64,000 nt of DNA from Lasioglossum baleicum (lineage: Eukaryota; Arthropoda; Insecta; Hymenoptera; Halictidae): contig NC_134944.1 of the NCBI RefSeq assembly GCF_051020765.1, positions 3,968,001 to 4,032,000 on the forward strand, in the 5' to 3' direction. Position numbers and translations under genes: made by a program. Shown here piece by piece: positions 12,656 to 25,630 of the stretch. The notes under the pieces were generated by a model that had not been told where the DNA came from, did no database searches, and was given only the letters and a program-made list of their open reading frames with translations. Within the stretch, counting starts at the first letter, position 1. Each line of letters starts with the position of its first letter.

Positions 12656-14073
12656 AAACTTTCTTAGCCCCAAACTTTGAAAATACAATAAATTTGGAAA
12701 CCCCCTCGTTAAAGCGTCACTTTTCCTCTATTCTCAGATTCCCTGTACCTTTCTAGTGTTTCACGTTTCGTCCTACGTTTCCTCGCAAGTGCATAAAACC
12801 AGCAGTGTTTTAATCTCTAGATTTTTCTGTGGTTTGCCAGGGGATGGCGGATCATTTAGGCATGCACTATCAGATTTCCATAATGTTAGTGTGTGGGCAA
12901 GGTCGGTCGCGTCGTTAGGTAGCCGTATCTGATGTCTAGGGCTCGTTGGCTCTATCTCGCACGCATGTGTCTCCGGTTCTCGTATGCTCGATCATATCTC
13001 ACGCGGACAACGGCTGCGCCAGGTATCCACCTACTAATTAACAGTCGCTATTAGCCGAGCTGGTCAATTATACCGGAATTATTCTGCCGTTGATGCTGTT
13101 GCCGATGATGGGAAGGCACGCCGACGGCGGGTAACCTATGCCTCCGACAAATCACTGCGATTCAATATTTGCCGAAACGACTCGATTCATCTGCCTCCGA
13201 CTACGCGGCTCGCGAATCGGAACGGTTCCGATACGTTCCCCGATTTTCAACAGGAAATATCCGCTAATGCGAATTCAGAGCCGCAAACAATAAGTTACAT
13301 GGCTGCCAAACAGTTCCGTAATTATTACATTACCGATCTTCATGCTAAAAATGAATTTTCTCGAGAATCTGAAACCAGAGAAAATTCGTCAGGTTAACAA
13401 ATGAATAAATTGAATTTTCATCTATTGTTGCACGATAGTATTAAGAGCGCATAACCAACGAGCATAATACTTCATCATTTCGCATTATACCCCCAAGCAT
13501 AATTAGTAACAGTTTGAATGCGTAGCACTTGAATAACTCGTACGTTTAAAGCCAAGGAAGCACAGCTTTTCATACCGAAAATCCTTTCTGCCTCTTTCGC
13601 TTCGGATTTTCCTTTTGCGGATACGTTCGCTGTAAAATGAGTTGCACCGGCGAAATATTTGGAATAATACTGGATCGTCTAGATACGTCTTTTATTTCGT
13701 TGTCCTTTCCTCGTTTTATAAGCTTTGATCTGTTTTTTTTGCCTTATATAAAAGCGTTTTATTGCATTCCCCGTATGAAAGATTCTGTTCGATTCTCCTC
13801 CCGACTCGCTTTTTATACAAGAGATAAACCTATAAAACCGTTATAAAAACGGAAGAGAAGTTGCGTCCTTTAGAACCCGTTGCTTCGAAAACATTGGTTT
13901 GTTCGGAAAGAACACGGGAAGACGTCGAACAATACGGCCGTAAATAACAAATCACATTTTATAAATCTTTTGTCAATAAGATGTTTAAATATTGAGAATC
14001 GAGCATCAGAAGCACATTAAACTTTTGTTTGGAACACTTTAATCAATTTATGTGCGCGTGCGTTATTAATAAA

Positions 14074-14267
14074 TAGACTGCGGACCTTTAAGCAAAATAA
14101 AAATTGTCTGCATCGATTGCAAGAAATAGAAACTAAATTAAATTTTATTTCTTCCCGTAATGATTTTAATAGAGGAGGAAACATATATCGACACCTTCAA
14201 TTTTTCAACAATTTTGAATTTCATCTACTCAAAATTTTGCTGTAAATGCATAAAGATCCGCAGTTTA
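14074..14267. mobile_element. TA-flanked MITE (CTGCGGAT ends), full copy
   Basis: Starts TAGACTGCGGACCTTTAAGC and ends TGCATAAAGATCCGCAGTTTA, an inverted pair with TA on both sides. About 190 bp, non-coding. TA flanks fit Tc1/mariner-type transposition. Confidence 0.8.
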
Positions 14268-14883
14268 TTAATCAAGAACGTCGGCCGGTATTTCCAAAGC
14301 GGCTCGACGTTATAGGCGATTCTTAATTTTTCTGCGTAGATTGGCACAAACGGAGGCTAATTAAAAAAATTCATCAGCCAGCCCTATTGTTGCAGCAGCG
14401 TTTCTTAACGCGGCTCGTGGCCAAACAGCTCTTTCGTGGCTTTCGTTTCCTTTCTTCGTATTCCACGTGGCTCTCCTTCTACCCCATAGTCCCCAATGGC
14501 CCCCATGGCGTTACGCAGGAAAATGCCACCCGGCGAACAAGACGTCAGGGGCCAAGCACAATCGTCGGCGTTAACAAGTCACACGTCAGCCCCAGGGAAT
14601 TTATTCGTTTCGCGCCTGTACAGATATACAATTTAATTAAAAGCGGCACGTCGAGCGGAAACGATATTCACGGCCGTCGGCGCTGTATTTTGCCGGAATA
14701 AATCCTGCTCTCCACCGGACGCTTGTCCCGACGCGACGCCTTCCGAGCCAGCCCACATTATAATCCCCTAACAACGATTTTTCAACGACCCTCGGTCTGG
14801 CGAGTCGCCGATCCGTTCAGTTCGAAGCATACAATCGCGACAAAACTATTAGACGTAGTTGATTAGACCGTGACGTAGAGTAG

Positions 14884-14965
14884 TAGACTGCCCGGTTTTT
14901 GCTATTTTTAATGGGAACAGCCTTTGCAGATCTAAAACAAATAAGAATTGTACAAAAGCAGTCTA
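14884..14965. mobile_element. TA-family MITE, minimal derivative
   Basis: Bounded by TAGACTGC and GCAGTCTA, with family text AATGGGAACAGCCTTTGCAG inside. Only about 82 bp remain, a strong internal deletion. Confidence 0.55.
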
Positions 14966-17900
14966 CTCATTAGTCGAAAGAGCCAAATATCAGCAGTACA
15001 ACGATTTCGATTTCCCCCGAGAGCCAAATTCCTTTACAAGAACTCGGTTCTCGAAAGTCGGTTAAAACTAGATACACTAAATAAAACTGAAAATTGTATT
15101 AGAATATTATTAAATTAAAATAAAATGAGTTTGTTTAAACACGTTATTTGTGGACATCTTGTGAGACGCGGACAGTACACAGGCTAGGAAGGTAGAGTAG
15201 GATATAAGTCTCAACCTGGCAACACAGGAAGCATTTCTCGATTAAACAGGTATCGTTTCGTGAAAAATTCGTCGTCTATCTACCACATGAATCATGCATT
15301 AACAGAGTCTTATCGAGTCCATAATATTGTTATTAAAAACAGACGTCTCCGTTATTCCGTTGGAACAGTATCAACTCTCTCGATCGGAATAGCCGTGCTT
15401 TCAACTTTGAGGTAGTACCGGCGACTTTCTTGAAATTCAAATGGCATTCGAAGTGCAGTGCAAATAGTCGGAGAGCGTAGAAAATCGGTCATCGCTGAGT
15501 CAATTGCATAAAAGATTCATGAAGAATTAAGACATGTCAGCTTCGAAAGTATGAAACTGTTCCCGCTATTATTATTATTTCCTATTAGAACATTAAGATC
15601 TGCGAATGCTCGACGGATATTATCATTTTTCTAATTTGATTTTGAAACATTCATGTTTGCAGAACGCTGTCAAGCGACGTCTGTATCTGAAAGCTCGAAC
15701 AATCTATAGGAAAGGTTCGATCGACAATCATTGACAGGATTGGAAGATCTAATTAGCTTTAGTACACCGAAATATCTGCAGCTCCGTGACGTCCTAGGGA
15801 GATTCGATTAGAACCCGTTCAATTCCGAGTCGCTTCCTGCGCGTTCTATAATCTTGTTCGCCTTAAAATCGAGGCGGATAGAAGTCGCGATGTCCAATAT
15901 CGTAGGCCGATCGTAAAAGTTAGCGAGTTTGATAGCAGTCAGCTTTTGCAAAGCTCCTTCCAATTCGATCCCCGTCGCTTTTACGACAACGCATTTGCAA
16001 ATGCTGCTCCAATTCCCGGCGTCACAGCGGGATCGTGTCACAAACCAGCAGCCGTTCACCTCTTTTATGAATATCGTTAATTACATTAACTGTGAGCAAG
16101 TTCGCCGAATTAAACCAGCACTCGAAACGAATACTTTTAATTAGTGTCGTCTGGACTGCGAATTTTTGTGCACGTATGTTTACACGTACTGGCGGCTAAA
16201 CTTCAAGTATTTACAAAAGGAACAAGGATTACAATGGAAATATTACTCTTCCCCTTCGACGACGTTATTCCCCCACTTTCCAGTGACGAGCACTCCCACT
16301 CTTCCGCCACGACCACGTGACGCGCCGCACAGTGGGGTAAACCGATGAATTTTGTGTCAAAATCAAAGAACTCTTTCGATAGAGACGTGATAGAGCGATG
16401 ATATTTTTTTAAAATTAAAGCTGAAGTATTGCAGAATATGGGAAAAATATAGAGACTATGGTAGGAACGTTTTTCAACTTTGAAAATTCGTGTTGAACTT
16501 GCAGAATTTAATTTTTCTCGTGACACAGCACTGTCTCACTTTTTGCCAGGATTCTTCTCGCAGTATCCTGCTGAATGTCAGCGGCAATTAATATATCCCG
16601 GTCGTTTGGCCGCAACTGTCGACTCCCCGTATCGACTTTTCTCGTTTATGTCCCATGAACCTACAAAATCCCCGTTCTCCCCGTGGCAGTGAAAATTCCA
16701 TTTCCCAACAGAAAACACGATCGACCCCCAACTACCTTCGCCCCCTTAGCTGACGGTGCAGCGGAACGGCCATCAGCGAATTGCATCGGGAGTTCCGAGG
16801 GGTACCGCGTTAAATCGAGGTCTTCGGTGTTTTGATGGCGTAAAGGAAACAACATGTAACAAGAATTATTCTGCAAACCTTGCAGAATTTTCCAAATTCA
16901 CGTTGGATTTTTGTATATTCACGTGTTATATGTAGACTGATGTTCCCTCTTCCCTCACCCCGGAAAATTGCAAACTCTGTATTGTTGCTGCAGTAGATTC
17001 AGCTGGCGCTGCATTTTTCTTGTGTTTTAACTTGTTACGGCGACACGTCGAGCCGTTACAGCTCTGTACAGCAAATTGCCAGCAGAAATAACTGTGAAAC
17101 GCTATCTTCCGAGATTCATTTACCCAGAAAGGGATTGCCGAGATCGAAGATTACCATGCAAGAGGGGAGAAGGAAGTTTCAAGTAACGTTTGAACAACGT
17201 TCATTCTATTTACCGCAAGTAGCATGAGCACGGCAGCGTATTCCCACGGAGAAGTTCCTTGTAACGACAGAGCTATGAATTCTGCGAGTATGGTCGTCGC
17301 GCACGTTGCCGGCGTAAATCATTCTCGATCCGTAAACCGAAAAACCCGGCTGGTATCGAGCTATCCGATCGAAATCGCTTGTAAGTGTGCAGTTTATCAT
17401 TGTCGGGGGCTGTTTCTCATTTTACCGAAGCAAATGATACAATAGTAATATCTCATACGATCATACGTACGTGTACACGTACATGTACATGTATTCTATC
17501 TAGCCGAGACACCGGTTCCCCGACAGAATATCAAACTTCCTAGAAGAAAAAGAAAGAACTGGAGAGAGAGCAACCGGGATTGCAAAGTTCGAGTGTGAAT
17601 GGAGGAAAAAAGTGTAGCGCGACAGCGTTTCGCTGCATCATATTGGCATACTTGTTTCAAAGCGTAGCCCCCGCGCGAGTTCCCTGAAACGCTGTGTATC
17701 GAAATGTATCGATAAAACGAGACTAGTCCCCCGTACTCGCAGCTACCTTTTTACTTTACGTCTCGCCGCGCCACCGACGGATACCAGAGATAGATCATCC
17801 GCTAATTCTGTTTTTAATCCACCGTCCCGAGTGATTTATGATCGCACCGAGACCGCTGATTGCCATAAAAGCGCCCTCGGGTTTTTCTGGAATGTGTCGT

Positions 17901-17984
17901 CGCTGAACACCACCTTGGTTTCTGATGTGTTTATACAAATTTGAATCTCACGCATTTATTGTATTTAAAATGAATTTGGAAAGC

Positions 17985-18365
17985 ATTCTTACACATCTTA
18001 CATCTCTTACACAGTTATATTTAAAAACTATTTTAAAAACATTTTTACTTTGAGATAGCATTGTTTTACATATTTATTTTATATCTTACACATTTAGTAT
18101 ATTTAAAAAATTGATTTTACATTTTTAATTTGAGACAGAATTGTCTTATATATTTATCTTACATCTTAAATAGTTATCATATTTAAAACTATTTTAAAAA
18201 CATTTTTACTTTGAGATAGCATTGGTTTACATATTTATTCTACATCTTACACATTTAGCAGATTCGAAAAATTGATTTTGCATTTTTCATTTGAGACAGC
18301 ATTGTCTTGTATATTTGTCTTACATCCTGCATATTCATCATATTGGAAAATTGTATTCAACATCG
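17985..18365. repeat. Tandem repeat, about 80-bp unit with alternating variants
   Basis: The phrase TTTGAGATAGCATTG or TTTGAGACAG(A/C)ATTG recurs at 18049, 18129, 18210 and 18290, spaced 80-81 bp. Units 1 and 3 share GAGATAG and ACTATTTTAAAAACATTTTT; units 2 and 4 share GAGACAG and AAAATTGATTTT. The higher-order period is therefore about 161 bp. AT-rich and non-coding. Confidence 0.85.
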
Positions 18366-21300
18366 TTTTACCAAATTTTTAAAAAAGAGGCACACACACA
18401 CACAAGACTAACATCTGAAATAAATAAATAAAGTTCTGGAAGGGACTGGGGATTTATCGTGTGTCGAGAGAACTCTGTGTAAGACAAGCTTTTTCTTGTG
18501 GATGAGGGTTACTTTAACAACTGTTCGGAAGTTCGATAGGATGGTTTACGGGAATCTGTTGCACATAGGATCTCACACGCTCCGTTTCGAGACAGATATT
18601 GCTTTCATGGTTTCTTTTAAAGTTCACCGAATTAATGACGGAAGTTCACCGAAAGTAATATCGGCGCAGCGAGCCAATACAGTTTACTTAGTTCTGGCAT
18701 CGGACGTCGACTCCGAGAATTGGACGCTTAATAACGCCGCCGTAAGAAACGAGGAAAGTAACGTCTTTCTTATCACGCTGTTTTTTTATAGCTGCCTAAG
18801 AATGCAACCGGGATAATTTGCCAATAATTGCTGACATTCCCCTCTTCCAAGAAATTATTTATTTTGCAGTCGCTCCACGTTAAACTTTTCGAAAAACGGA
18901 ATGGCAAACATCGCGCAGCTGAATAATGCATTTCGGGTTCGTTTAAGCGATTCTCGCCGCGGCGCCGAAATGTTCCTAGCTGAAATGTGAACGTTAAAAT
19001 TTCCGTATTAATAATGGCTCTTTCCATTACTCGCGTCGTTGTTTTATAATTCGCTCCGTTTCAATGAAATCTGATTTAATTTCGTTTCGCGACGGCGGCG
19101 GTACACGATCGACATTCTGTCGACTGTTTAGCGCCAGGTGCGCTCTCACCGGACGAAACGCACACGTGCATACTTGTCCTGGCCACGGCTGATGGAAATA
19201 TAATGTGAAAACGTTAATGACGTTTTGTTTATCTTCGACGATGAACGACTGCGCTCTGGGGGGACACGGGCGTCGTTGATTAAAATTAAAACGGAACTTA
19301 TGTTCAACACTAGCCAAATTATTTTACCGTTCTGCCGGCCCACCCCAATCGTATTTCCTTTGCGAATTATTTTCATCCGCGCAATTTAAATTGCTAATTA
19401 TTTGACGTAACCGGCGCCGACTCGGCCGCTGACTTTCAGTAATGATACACGAAACGATTTGCAATTCTAATTGCGCCGACAGCCTTTAAACACAAATTCT
19501 TCCGCGATAATAAACGTGTCCGATAAGTGCTCTCTGCCCAGTCGGACAATTGTTACGTTTCTTGGTGACAGGATTAATGCGGTATACATAAATCTGAGAC
19601 TTGTACCCATCGTATTTAATTAAGAAAATTTTTATAGGAATTTTCCGATCATTTTCTGCACGAAATTGCATTAATAATCTTGTCTATTAGAGTACACAAA
19701 ATTAGGTGTAGAGACTTCGGACTTTAAAACGAGTCCACATTTATTTTCTTTTAACGAGAGTTTAGTTGTTAAATATTTTTTGGATCCGCGAATTTCCTCG
19801 CAGTAGAATGCATTTATGTAAAATTGCAATGTTGCACATCGCGAGACTGCATCCCGTCAAACGCAAACAAACGCGAACAGTTACCGCTGCGCGTTCGTCA
19901 AAGAGACGAACGCAGGGATCCTCGACGTCGGTTGCTAAATACACATTACAGAGTTAGTTCGTCTCATTGTCCGACAGCTTTACTCTTTCATCTGTTCTGT
20001 TAATATAGCTAGTAACTCGTGCAGCCAACATAAGTCGCGAACCACCTTAACAACCATTGCAAAATTAGTTCGGCGTTCAAGTGGCAAGTACACTCAGGGA
20101 TTTCAGCCGGGTGTGCTTGAAAATTATGAACTCGCACGGAATATCTGAAATTTCCTGCAAGAATTCCCTGGATGTTTAATTAGTTACAGAAGCTTCAAAT
20201 ACGCGTGCCAGAGAAATTATTAACATTACGTTGGGTGCGCTATTTGTGGTGTAAACGACCATTATACGGCAAAGATGATTCAAAATTATTATTCTGAGAT
20301 TATCGAATAGATTATTTGTTTATGATAATGAATAATATTTATGGCCACATTCACGCTGATGTATACATTCTTAGATTTAGAAAAGACTGCAGTGTTCACG
20401 TACCAGGGAGATTATTAATATTACTTTTGGTACGGTATTTTTGGTGTAATAATACTTTATACGACAAAAATGGTACAAAAGAATTATTCTATCTCTCCGA
20501 TGTGTACATTAACGATTAAGGAAAACGTATTGCGTTCTAATGGGCAGCATAAAGCCAGTTTTAATAAAAATGGGAATAATGGCACGTGTAGCGCAGATAT
20601 TGTCCGCGTGCGTCGTACTTCCGGCGCAACGTGTTTCCGATCGTGCCGCTGCACACCGGAACCAGGAACGGGAGAACGTACGCATGCGTTTTCTTTTATC
20701 GGCAGCGCACGTGTAGGGAAAAGTCGAAGAAAGAGGCAATGTGCATAAGCATTTCCGAGTTTTCCATGTGAATACGCTGAATGACCGTTAGAATAGAGGG
20801 CAATATCGGAGCTCGCTGACGCGGCGCGGCCGGGCCAAAAGGCTCTACTCCTTCCGCTCTTTCTTCAGCCTCTGCCACCCACACCACCTCTCATCCGCTT
20901 CCCCGTGACGCCGGGACTCGCCCCCCGCACTCTCACGGCTTGTTAATGTTCAATATCTTCGGTTCTCGCTCCTCTAAAAGAATATACAGAGTCGAGCTCC
21001 TGAAACAAATCGCTCGAATAACTCCTTCCACGCTTTCCAACTCCCACCAGTGCGTGCACCGAACAGAAATAACGAATGAGGAACGCGTATCTTAGAATCT
21101 GCAAGAAAAATATTACACAAGGATTTGTTTAATTATTAATCCCATGGTGTACAAGGGGAAATAGCGAAACTGCATTGTATTTTACGTATCAACTGGGCAT
21201 TTACTAATCCGCTAAATACGTACTCCGGAATTTCGAACACAATACAGACCTGCTTGAACTTTATTCAACTCTTTGCTACGCTCACTTTTAGGTAGCCTTA

Positions 21301-22632
21301 TGTGCCATAATCTTATAAATACCTGCAGCTTACGCGCGATTTATCACGCTTGTACTCGGTTATCACCTGAGACTGCGCCGCGCAACTGCAGCACGTTGCT
21401 GTATTAGCATTGCATGACAACGCTGCGAGCATGTTTCAGGATTAAACTCTGTGTGCGCACGTAAACGGAATTTCTGTTTCTGACCGGTATATTAGGTATA
21501 CCAATTAGTATAACTTCATGGTGTTTTTTTGTCAGGCGTAGAGCGGTATATGGCAGATCTACAAGAGACTCCATTTCGTGAAATGTAACATTTGTTTCTG
21601 AAAACGAACCTTAAAAATCCTTTGGAGATATCGCAAAAACGGGAACAGAGCGAACTGAAACTTTTACAAAACGAAATTTTCAAAGATACACCACTCCAAA
21701 AATAGAGGCGCGCCGGGGCCGATGGCTCTCAAGCTAATCCGGCTTTCTCTTTCATTTACAGTCGAACAGTTTTCAGAAAAAAGATCAAAAGGCATAGAAA
21801 AACAGCAGCGTTGCGAGTTCTCATAATTCTCCATATACACGGGAGATTGGTTTTAGGAAAACCCTGTGCGAATGAACAAGGAAAACGAAAATCATTGAAT
21901 AAAATTCGATTTAAAAAAAAAACAACTATATAGCATCTTGGAACACGTTGTGGTTCTCCTCTTTTTGTCCCCGAATGTACGCAGGACAGCCACGATATGA
22001 TCTGTGACACGAGGGTGACGCGAAGGAATAATAAACCGTACAAATCCGCCGGGAGATAGTGAGAAATGAAGGGTGCTATTGCTATTGCGTTTTTTCCTGT
22101 TCAGCCGGAAGATACGTGTCAGCCTTATCGGCGGTTTGAATAAATTCCGAGAACCACTCCTCAGAAGTTATTGCGTTTCAACGGAAAAGCACGGCGTGGA
22201 TCTCGTAAATGGAACAGAAACGCGGGGGCGACAGCATGTTGGCTGCTGGCAGATAAGGGCGAGCACTGGCGAGATGACACGTCCGCGATATCGTTTGTTT
22301 ATTCCTCGTCTTTTTAATAACAAGCCCATGATAACAAACTTGTTTTCTCAGGTGCACCGTGTCCTTCGTCGACGAATCAGTTCGCCCCCGTTCTTCCTTT
22401 TTACGACGTTTATCTACTTTCTCTTCAGCCTTTTTACAGCGTTTCTCGCGAAAAAATGGCGCCGCCAGAAAATACTGCGACATATTTACTGGGGGGAGAC
22501 TTGCCAAATGTGTACTGGCAACCGAGCTCGCGCAATCGTGAATTAATTCGTTATTAGACGGGCCTTGCCAGATCACGCGAATTTACTCGAACTCGGGGGA
22601 GAAAACTACCCCCTCTCTCTGTCGGGTCTCTA
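18366..22632. other. Non-genic stretch
   Basis: Contains the duplication at 20175-20495. The rest, including the GC-rich block near 20800-20950, shows no supported coding region. Confidence 0.45.
20175..20495. repeat. Tandem duplication of about 195 bp
   Basis: Unit 1 has ATTATTAACATTACGTTGGG and TATTTGTGGTGTAAACGACC. Unit 2 has ATTATTAATATTACTTTTGG and TATTTTTGGTGTAATAATAC. Both end AATTATT(A)TTCT. Confidence 0.65.
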
Positions 22633-22640
22633 TTCTACAT

Positions 22641-22826
22641 CATAGTTGTGCTAATTTAAATACATCGAATTTCATATACACAGTATTCGAATTACATTGT
22701 AATTGCACTAGATAATTCGAACCTTTCGCATCATTTAATTGCTGATTACGTTAATCATGAGTGTAATCGAAATACGATGTAATTGAATTACTCCGTAATT
22801 ATAATTCGTGAAGTAATTCAACACTG
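22641..22826. mobile_element. hAT-like MITE with near-exact 8-bp target duplication
   Basis: 186 bp. Left end CATAGTTGTGCTAATTTAAA; right end in reverse, CAGTGTTGAATTACTTCACG. Flanks are TTCTACAT (22633-22640) and GTCTACAT (22827-22834), 7 of 8 identical. The body (ATGTAATTGAATTACTCCGT) matches the copy at 59527. Confidence 0.8.
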
Positions 22827-22834
22827 GTCTACAT

Positions 22835-25159
22835 TCGTGTTAAAAAGACTGGGATACAATTTCCACTTAATCTGTGAAGTTAATGGACTACTTGGGCGAA
22901 TTTCTGTTCGGTTTCCGCGTATGCGAAAACTCTTTCGTCATGTTTTAACAGTGTTTCGAGTGTTCGGGCGATAAAAAATAACGCCGGGGTATAAGATTTC
23001 TTGTGTTGGCCGGTACGCAGTGAGACCGGGTTCCATTCGGCTCGGAATAAACGACAGGAATAAAAAGAGATTTTGGCTGGCACGAGCGAAAAACGGGAGA
23101 TTTTTATATGGAGTTTCGCCCCATACGTACGGGCAACAGTCCAGTATTTGCTTTCGAGTGTTCGGTACAACGAAGCTATCGGTTCCACTCGGGGATCTCG
23201 CCGTGGCTTTTGGTCGCTCTCGAAATTGGCAATTCAAGCGGTTAGGAAAATACGCTTCTCCACCGTGTCAGATACTGGTGTAACCTGTCGCGAATAACAT
23301 TCGATATGTAATTAAGTTAGACTCGTCGTAACCGATTGACTTCGCGTCAACGATACCAGCCAGCGCGCTTCAGCTACACGGTTACAATTAATTACGGCTA
23401 ATGAACAGCAGCTTCGTGAACTATCGGAATAAAATTACGTTAGTTCGGGTTCTCTGTTCGCGCAACATTCACGCCGGAAGCACCGCCGAATTGCGGTTGT
23501 TCTACGTTATATTATGGAAACTATTCCTATCTCTTCAGAAAGTTTTATTCGTCATACATGTATCGAACAGTCTACTTTTAATCAATTGATTCATATGTTG
23601 TTTGCGATGGGGTTGATACGCATATCGAATCGGTCTAGCTCGAAATTCGACCAAAATAATTATTAATTTACTAACACTCGTACATATTAATACCTCGAAT
23701 GGATTATGAAATTATTGGTATACATAGATGAGATTTAGTCAATTTCATTTCGTGGGTTATCTAGCAGTTTCGATATTACTATTTGAAGCAAAATGTTGTG
23801 GTAACCATAAACGATGATTTCAGGACTTCCTGTTAACATTGAATGTTAACGTTCTCAATAAAATATCAATATTTATTTGGAATTCTGAAATTGAACTTAC
23901 CTATCATTAGACTGCGAATCGTTATGCAAATGAGAAATCATATGGTGAAGTGTTCAATTTACAAAATTCTCCTACAATTTCGAATTTCATCTACTCGAGT
24001 TTCCTATAAATGCATAAAGATCCGCAGGCTTTTCACGTCTTTCCAGGAAACTGCGTTATCCTCGAGAAATTCCGTCTTATGGGGCGGCCTTCGTTCAGGG
24101 TTTCTGAAATTTTTATTTCTTTCAACAGCAGGAAATAAAGTGTGGCTATCATTTAAAATGCTGAGTGGAGGGGGAGCGGAGACTGTTGGGAGCACACACA
24201 TGGGGATCGTGTGCTCTGAATGTAATAGATTATGGTAATAATTTATTGCAATAAATTCTTAGTAATACAAAGAAGGAAATATTATCTCGGACGCAAAGGA
24301 TGTCGTTCCTCAGGATGCATTCATGCAGGGAATAAAGATATTCCTGCAAACATGCCAGAGAACACGCTGGCGCGTTTTCGCCGACAAATAAAAACGAAAA
24401 TATTCCATTGGCATCTTATACGAGTATAAAAATTAGAAAATTACCTACCACGAGTGAAGCTCCATTTCTTTCGGAGGTTCATCAGGGTCCCGAGAGAATG
24501 CATGGAAATTCGCACGACGAGGACAGAAATCGTTGAAAGGACTGCTGTCTTTCTTTTTTATTTTTTTTGGTCGGTCGAAATTAATTTCAACAAAGAACTC
24601 CTCACACAGCCGGACGAGCTCTGGCCGCACCCTCTAAGGAGAATTACAACCTGTGAACCATGTCGAGACGGTTGCGAAGAGAGGCGAGTTGAAAATCCAG
24701 CGGTAACGAAACTTTTCTCCCGAGTAGTCATCTACGTTCATTGTTCCAGCCGCATTCTGGCAGCTCGAAAGAATGGTATGGATGGTCGCGGTGGCTTGAA
24801 ATTAAACATTTGGCCGGGGACAATGAACGACTCCCTTGGCACATGCGCCGGGAACAATGCCTTGGCGATACTCGTACAAGTCGAGAACTAAATGGCCAAG
24901 CCGCCGGTATAGGTTCAATGTTAATGTTCCACCGCGCTTTTCATATTTCTGGCAACGAGAGGCTGTTTTACGCACGTGTCAACGACCGTGTTCACCTTTT
25001 ATCTCGGAAGTGTTCACCTTTTACGGAGGCTTTTACCTCGATCTCTCTGCTACGAGTCTGTTTTCATGAACCTCTTGCCGTATAATTTTTTTTACGACCA
25101 CAATCACTTCGTTAACACAACGTATTTCTTTTTTTAAAAAAAAGTGGACCAAAAAGGGC
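22835..25159. other. Non-genic stretch
   Basis: One short TA-family element at 23908-24030; otherwise nothing recognised. Confidence 0.45.
23908..24030. mobile_element. TA-flanked MITE (CTGCGGAT ends), short copy
   Basis: Starts TAGACTGCGAATCGTTATGC and ends TGCATAAAGATCCGCAGG. 123 bp with internal deletion; the middle matches the copy at 14074 (AATTTCGAATTTCATCTACT). Confidence 0.7.
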
Positions 25160-25630
25160 CGATTAAGGTGGTCAAAACTGTCACTAGAGGCTTTTCAATA
25201 AATATCGAACCATTCGAAAGCTGACCAAGGAAAACCCCTCCGAGTAAAACTTTAACCCTCTAGCTTCTCCGCGAGGGTAGTTACGGGGTAAATTAGATTT
25301 TGCGCTTTTCCGTGCATTTTCTCTGATGCGTTCTGAAATTCGTAATCTGCATTTTCCTGATTTTTTGGGGGATGTTCATTTTTCACGAGCTCAGTTTGCA
25401 AGAAGAAAATCTGAAAAAATTCTGTGAAGTGTGTCTTAGGACCCAAACAATGTCACATATTTGTCAGAATTTTAGAACGCGTCGGAGACCGGAAACTGCG
25501 CGGAAAAGCGTTAAATCTAATTTACTAGAGAGAGCTGAAATTTTACTCGGAGGAATTTTTCTCGGCCAGCTTTCGAACGGTTCGATAGCCATTGGAAAAC
25601 CTCTAAAGATAGTTTTGACCATGTTAATCG
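25160..25630. mobile_element. Large fold-back element
   Basis: The left arm from 25160 (CGATTAAGGTGGTCAAAACT, ATCGAACCATTCGAAAGCTG, CCGAGTAAAA, TAAATTAGATTTTGCGCTTT) repeats inverted in the right arm ending at 25630. The reverse of the right arm reads CGATTAACATGGTCAAAACT, ATCGAACCGTTCGAAAGCTG, CCGAGTAAAA, TAAATTAGATTTAACGCTTT. The arms are about 170-190 bp and clearly diverged, around a 100-bp centre; the left arm has a block of about 22 nt missing from the right. No coding sequence is recognised. It does not share ends with the four families above. Confidence 0.8.

Larger units (their letters stand above)
12656..17984. other. Non-genic stretch with TA-family MITEs
   Basis: Apart from the elements at 14074-14267 and 14884-14965, no gene or RNA is recognised. 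Frames of 60-107 codons here overlap each other on both strands without family motifs. A palindromic GTACACGTACATGTACATG run lies near 17470-17490. Confidence 0.45.

Noticed and set aside
17985..18365. Regularly spaced repeats that might suggest a CRISPR array
   Set aside because: The whole 80-bp unit is repeated, with no constant repeat alternating with unique spacers, and the genome is eukaryotic.
18496..18816. 106-codon plus-strand frame
   Set aside because: Varied residue use looks protein-like, but no motif, no neighbouring exon and no second line of support.
22073..22576. Opposing open frames of 157 and 132 codons
   Set aside because: They overlap on both strands, lack family motifs, and the residue mix follows base composition. 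No splice or start context singles one out.
24454..24891. 145-codon plus-strand frame
   Set aside because: No recognisable domain, unusual residue mix, overlaps other open frames; probably chance.
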